Assembly (NCBI GenBank): GCA_030523765.1
Contig: JAUNHX010000007.1
Coordinates: 1 to 64,000, forward strand
From: Bacteroidales bacterium
GTDB lineage: Bacteria; Bacteroidota; Bacteroidia; Bacteroidales; P3
DNA: 64,000 nt
Direction of reading: 5' to 3'
How positions within the stretch are numbered: the first letter of the stretch is position 1; each line of letters begins with the position of its first letter. Both the position numbers and the translations under genes were made by a program. Shown here in pieces: positions 61,953-64,000 of the stretch. The notes below the pieces were generated by a model. It saw only the letters and a program-made list of their open reading frames with translations. It was not told the origin of the DNA and did not search any database.

Positions 61953-61988
61953 GAGAAGCACCTCATGAGAGGTGCCTCTTTTTTTTGT
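61953..61988 (+). terminator. Terminator after tRNA-Cys
   Basis: GCACCTC (61958-61964) pairs with GAGGTGC (61969-61975), 4-nt loop ATGA, extended by AGAG/CTCT, followed by a long T-run. Confidence 0.92.
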
Positions 61989-62556
<568 letters not shown>

Positions 62557-62557
<1 letters not shown>

Positions 62558-62633
62558 GCGGGTGTGACAAGGCCCGCCGTACAGGAAAGATGAGCGATTG
62601 GCTGCTATCCTACCAGCGGGCCTTCTTTCTGTA
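62557..62633 (+). promoter_or_regulatory. Competing secondary structures between atpE and atpF
   Basis: GGCGGG (62557-62562) can pair with CCCGCC (62573-62578). Alternatively AAGGCCCGC (62569-62577) pairs perfectly with GCGGGCCTT (62616-62624). In addition TACAGGAAAG (62580-62589) can pair with CTTTCTGTA (62625-62633, one bulge), which would make a pseudoknot with the second stem. It could stabilise the atpE message or tune downstream expression. Confidence 0.55.
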
Positions 62634-62675
62634 TTGTTTGATCATTTTTAAACGAAAGATTATACTTATCATTAT

Positions 62676-63176
62676 ATGAACAATCCTTTAATCAGTCCCG
62701 GTCTAGGAACTTTTGTTTGGATGCTTGTAGCGTTCGGCATCTTGGTGCTCATTCTCTGCAAATGGGGATGGCCCGTGATTCTGAAGTCGCTTAAAGAGCG
62801 AGAAGAGGCCATCAGTGAATCGCTCAACGCTGCCGAGAAAGCTAAAGAAGAGATAAAGCAACTGCAGGCCCACAATGAGGATTTGCTGTTAGAGGCTAAG
62901 AAAGAACGCGATGAGATTCTTCGTACTGCTCGCCTCACTAGCGAGAGCATCATCGAGGAGTCGAAACAGAAGGCTCAGGCTGAGGCCGATCGCATTATTG
63001 CTAATGCACAAGAGGCTATTCAGTACGAAAAACTTAATGCTGTTCACGAGTTAAAGAACGAGGTGGCCAATCTCAGTATTGAGATCGCTGAGAAGTTGAT
63101 GCGTCAAGAACTGTCTGATCGCGTTAAAGCCAACGAACTGATAGAACGCGAACTGGAAAAGACTCATTTTAACTAA
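62676..63176 (+). CDS. atpF: ATP synthase F0 subunit b
   Basis: Peripheral stalk subunit of 166 residues: N-terminal transmembrane helix (about 9-28, GTFVWMLVAFGILVLILCKW) and a long charged coiled coil (about 40-140, ESLNAAEKAKEEIKQLQAHNEDLLLEAKKERDEIL...). It links F0 to F1 and prevents rotation of the stator. Followed by atpH after 17 bp. Confidence 0.95.
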   Translation: MNNPLISPGLGTFVWMLVAFGILVLILCKWGWPVILKSLKEREEAISESLNAAEKAKEEIKQLQAHNEDLLLEAKKERDEILRTARLTSESIIEESKQKAQAEADRIIANAQEAIQYEKLNAVHELKNEVANLSIEIAEKLMRQELSDRVKANELIERELEKTHFN

Positions 63177-63193
63177 ACAAAAAAGACTCTAGT

Positions 63194-63760
63194 ATGGAAC
63201 AGTATAAGATCAATCTCCACTACGCTAAAGCGCTCTTCATGCTTGCCTCCGATATGAATTGTGTAGACAAGGTTAACGAGGATATGCGTTTGGTGCAGCA
63301 AGTATGTGGCGAGAACCGCGTGCTGAACAAGGTCTTTGCCAATCCTACCATCAAGGAAACGAAAAAGTCGGCCATCGTTGAGGACCTCTTTAAGGGTCAT
63401 ATTAGTGAGGTTTCGATGGCTTTTCTTTGTTTTGTGGTACGCAAGCGCCGGGCAGTGAGTCTGCGTGGTATCGCTAACGCTTACATCGAATTGTGGCGCG
63501 ATAAGAACAATGTGGTCTTGGCTGAATTTGTGACAGCTGTTGATATCGATCAGCAACTACTTGATGAGGCCAAACAGATGATTGCAGACTATACGGGGAA
63601 AGAGGTCGAATTCGTGGCTCGGGTTGACAATCACCGTATCGGTGGTTTCTATCTCACGTTCGATAATAAACTCTACGATGATCGTATCCGTACTAAACTC
63701 ATCAAATTGCGCAACGAATTCAGTCGCAACGAATACGAAAGTAAGATTGCTCGACGATAA
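63194..63760 (+). CDS. atpH: ATP synthase F1 subunit delta
   Basis: Stator subunit of 188 residues (OSCP homologue) that joins the b stalk to the alpha-beta hexamer. It has the helical N-terminal domain (YAKALFMLASDMNCVDKVNEDMRLV...) and the conserved C-terminal block (TAVDIDQQLLDEAKQMIADYTGKEVEFVARVDNHRIGGFYLTFDNKLYDDRIRTKLIKLRNEF). atpA follows after 59 bp. Confidence 0.94.
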   Translation: MEQYKINLHYAKALFMLASDMNCVDKVNEDMRLVQQVCGENRVLNKVFANPTIKETKKSAIVEDLFKGHISEVSMAFLCFVVRKRRAVSLRGIANAYIELWRDKNNVVLAEFVTAVDIDQQLLDEAKQMIADYTGKEVEFVARVDNHRIGGFYLTFDNKLYDDRIRTKLIKLRNEFSRNEYESKIARR

Positions 63761-63819
63761 GAATCCTCTTTCGGAAATAACCATAATCATTCATTTAATA
63801 GAAATCAACAACCTCAGAT

Positions 63820-64000
63820 ATGTCCGAGATTAAACCTGCCGAAGTATCGGCAATATTGAAGAAACAATTATCGAATATCGACCTGGAAGCGGAGTTGCAG
63901 GAAGTGGGTACCGTACTCACTGTAGGCGATGGCATTGCCCGTGTTTATGGCCTCAACAATGCTCAGTCAGGCGAATTGGTGGAATTTGAATCGGGCGAGC
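63820..64000 (+). CDS. atpA: ATP synthase F1 subunit alpha (partial, runs off the window)
   Basis: Only the first 60 residues are in the window: [20 protein letters not shown], then [32 protein letters not shown]. The last segment is the start of the beta-barrel crown of the alpha subunit. The gene order atpE-atpF-atpH-atpA is usual for Bacteroidota. The reading frame is open to the end of the window. Confidence 0.93.
   Translation, partial: MSEIKPAEVSAILKKQLSNIDLEAELQEVGTVLTVGDGIARVYGLNNAQSGELVEFESGE

Overview
The window is chromosomal DNA of a member of the Bacteroidota, most likely order Bacteroidales. This rests on several independent signs: promoters of the TTTG-N19-TAnnTTTG type; gene starts with little or no Shine-Dalgarno sequence; two secreted proteins with type IX secretion (T9SS) C-terminal tails; a viroplasmin-type RNase H, a DUF4292 lipoprotein, a GSCFA protein and a BatA-type protein; an EF-G2-like paralog; and the gene order rplM-rpsI-rpsB-tsf. 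No phage, insertion sequence, CRISPR array or classical genomic island was found. The window is mostly core chromosome.

Left part (1-23944): after a gene-free stretch full of short repeats and mini-hairpins (1-710), every gene lies on the minus strand. In transcription order from the right these are: rpmH and rlmD; a T9SS cargo gene; apbE-yicC; a second, larger T9SS cargo gene; tRNA-Val; an AlkZ-related protein and a flavodoxin-like reductase; a five-gene run (TPR lipoprotein, DUF4292 lipoprotein, secreted protein, tadA, nucleotidyltransferase); a THUMP-like methyltransferase; rplM-rpsI-rpsB-tsf; a viroplasmin-type RNase H with prmC; and an MFS transporter.

Right part (24837-64000): after an AT-rich gene-free region of about 890 bp the orientation flips and nearly all genes lie on the plus strand. 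They are recJ, ettA, a secreted protein, dnaE, a GSCFA protein and ddl; a thiol-redox cluster (glutathione peroxidase, outer-membrane protein, OhrR-like MarR regulator); a flippase on the minus strand; an EF-G2-like paralog; rpoN and an M23/LysM peptidase; ribH, fmt, HU, a TPR protein and secG; a RecD-like helicase; nth; a BatA-type protein; a NatAB-type ABC exporter; a secreted protein; a divergent response regulator and histidine kinase followed by a HEXXH membrane protein; a radical SAM protein; tRNA-Cys; and the start of the ATP synthase operon (atpE-atpF-atpH-atpA, the last cut by the window edge).

The most interesting points are mainly non-coding. They are (i) intergenic arrays of degenerate 11-nt units in strict helical phase, two of which share the consensus TTAGNNTTANN; (ii) an EF-G-like protein lacking the catalytic histidine, with a perfect 16-bp palindrome upstream of its promoter; (iii) several long nested inverted repeats in gene-free regions; (iv) a terminator-like hairpin ending about 13 nt before the nth start codon; (v) a structured rplM leader; and (vi) an ATP synthase operon that starts with the c subunit and has mutually exclusive pairings between atpE and atpF. 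Everything is read by eye; no database search was possible.
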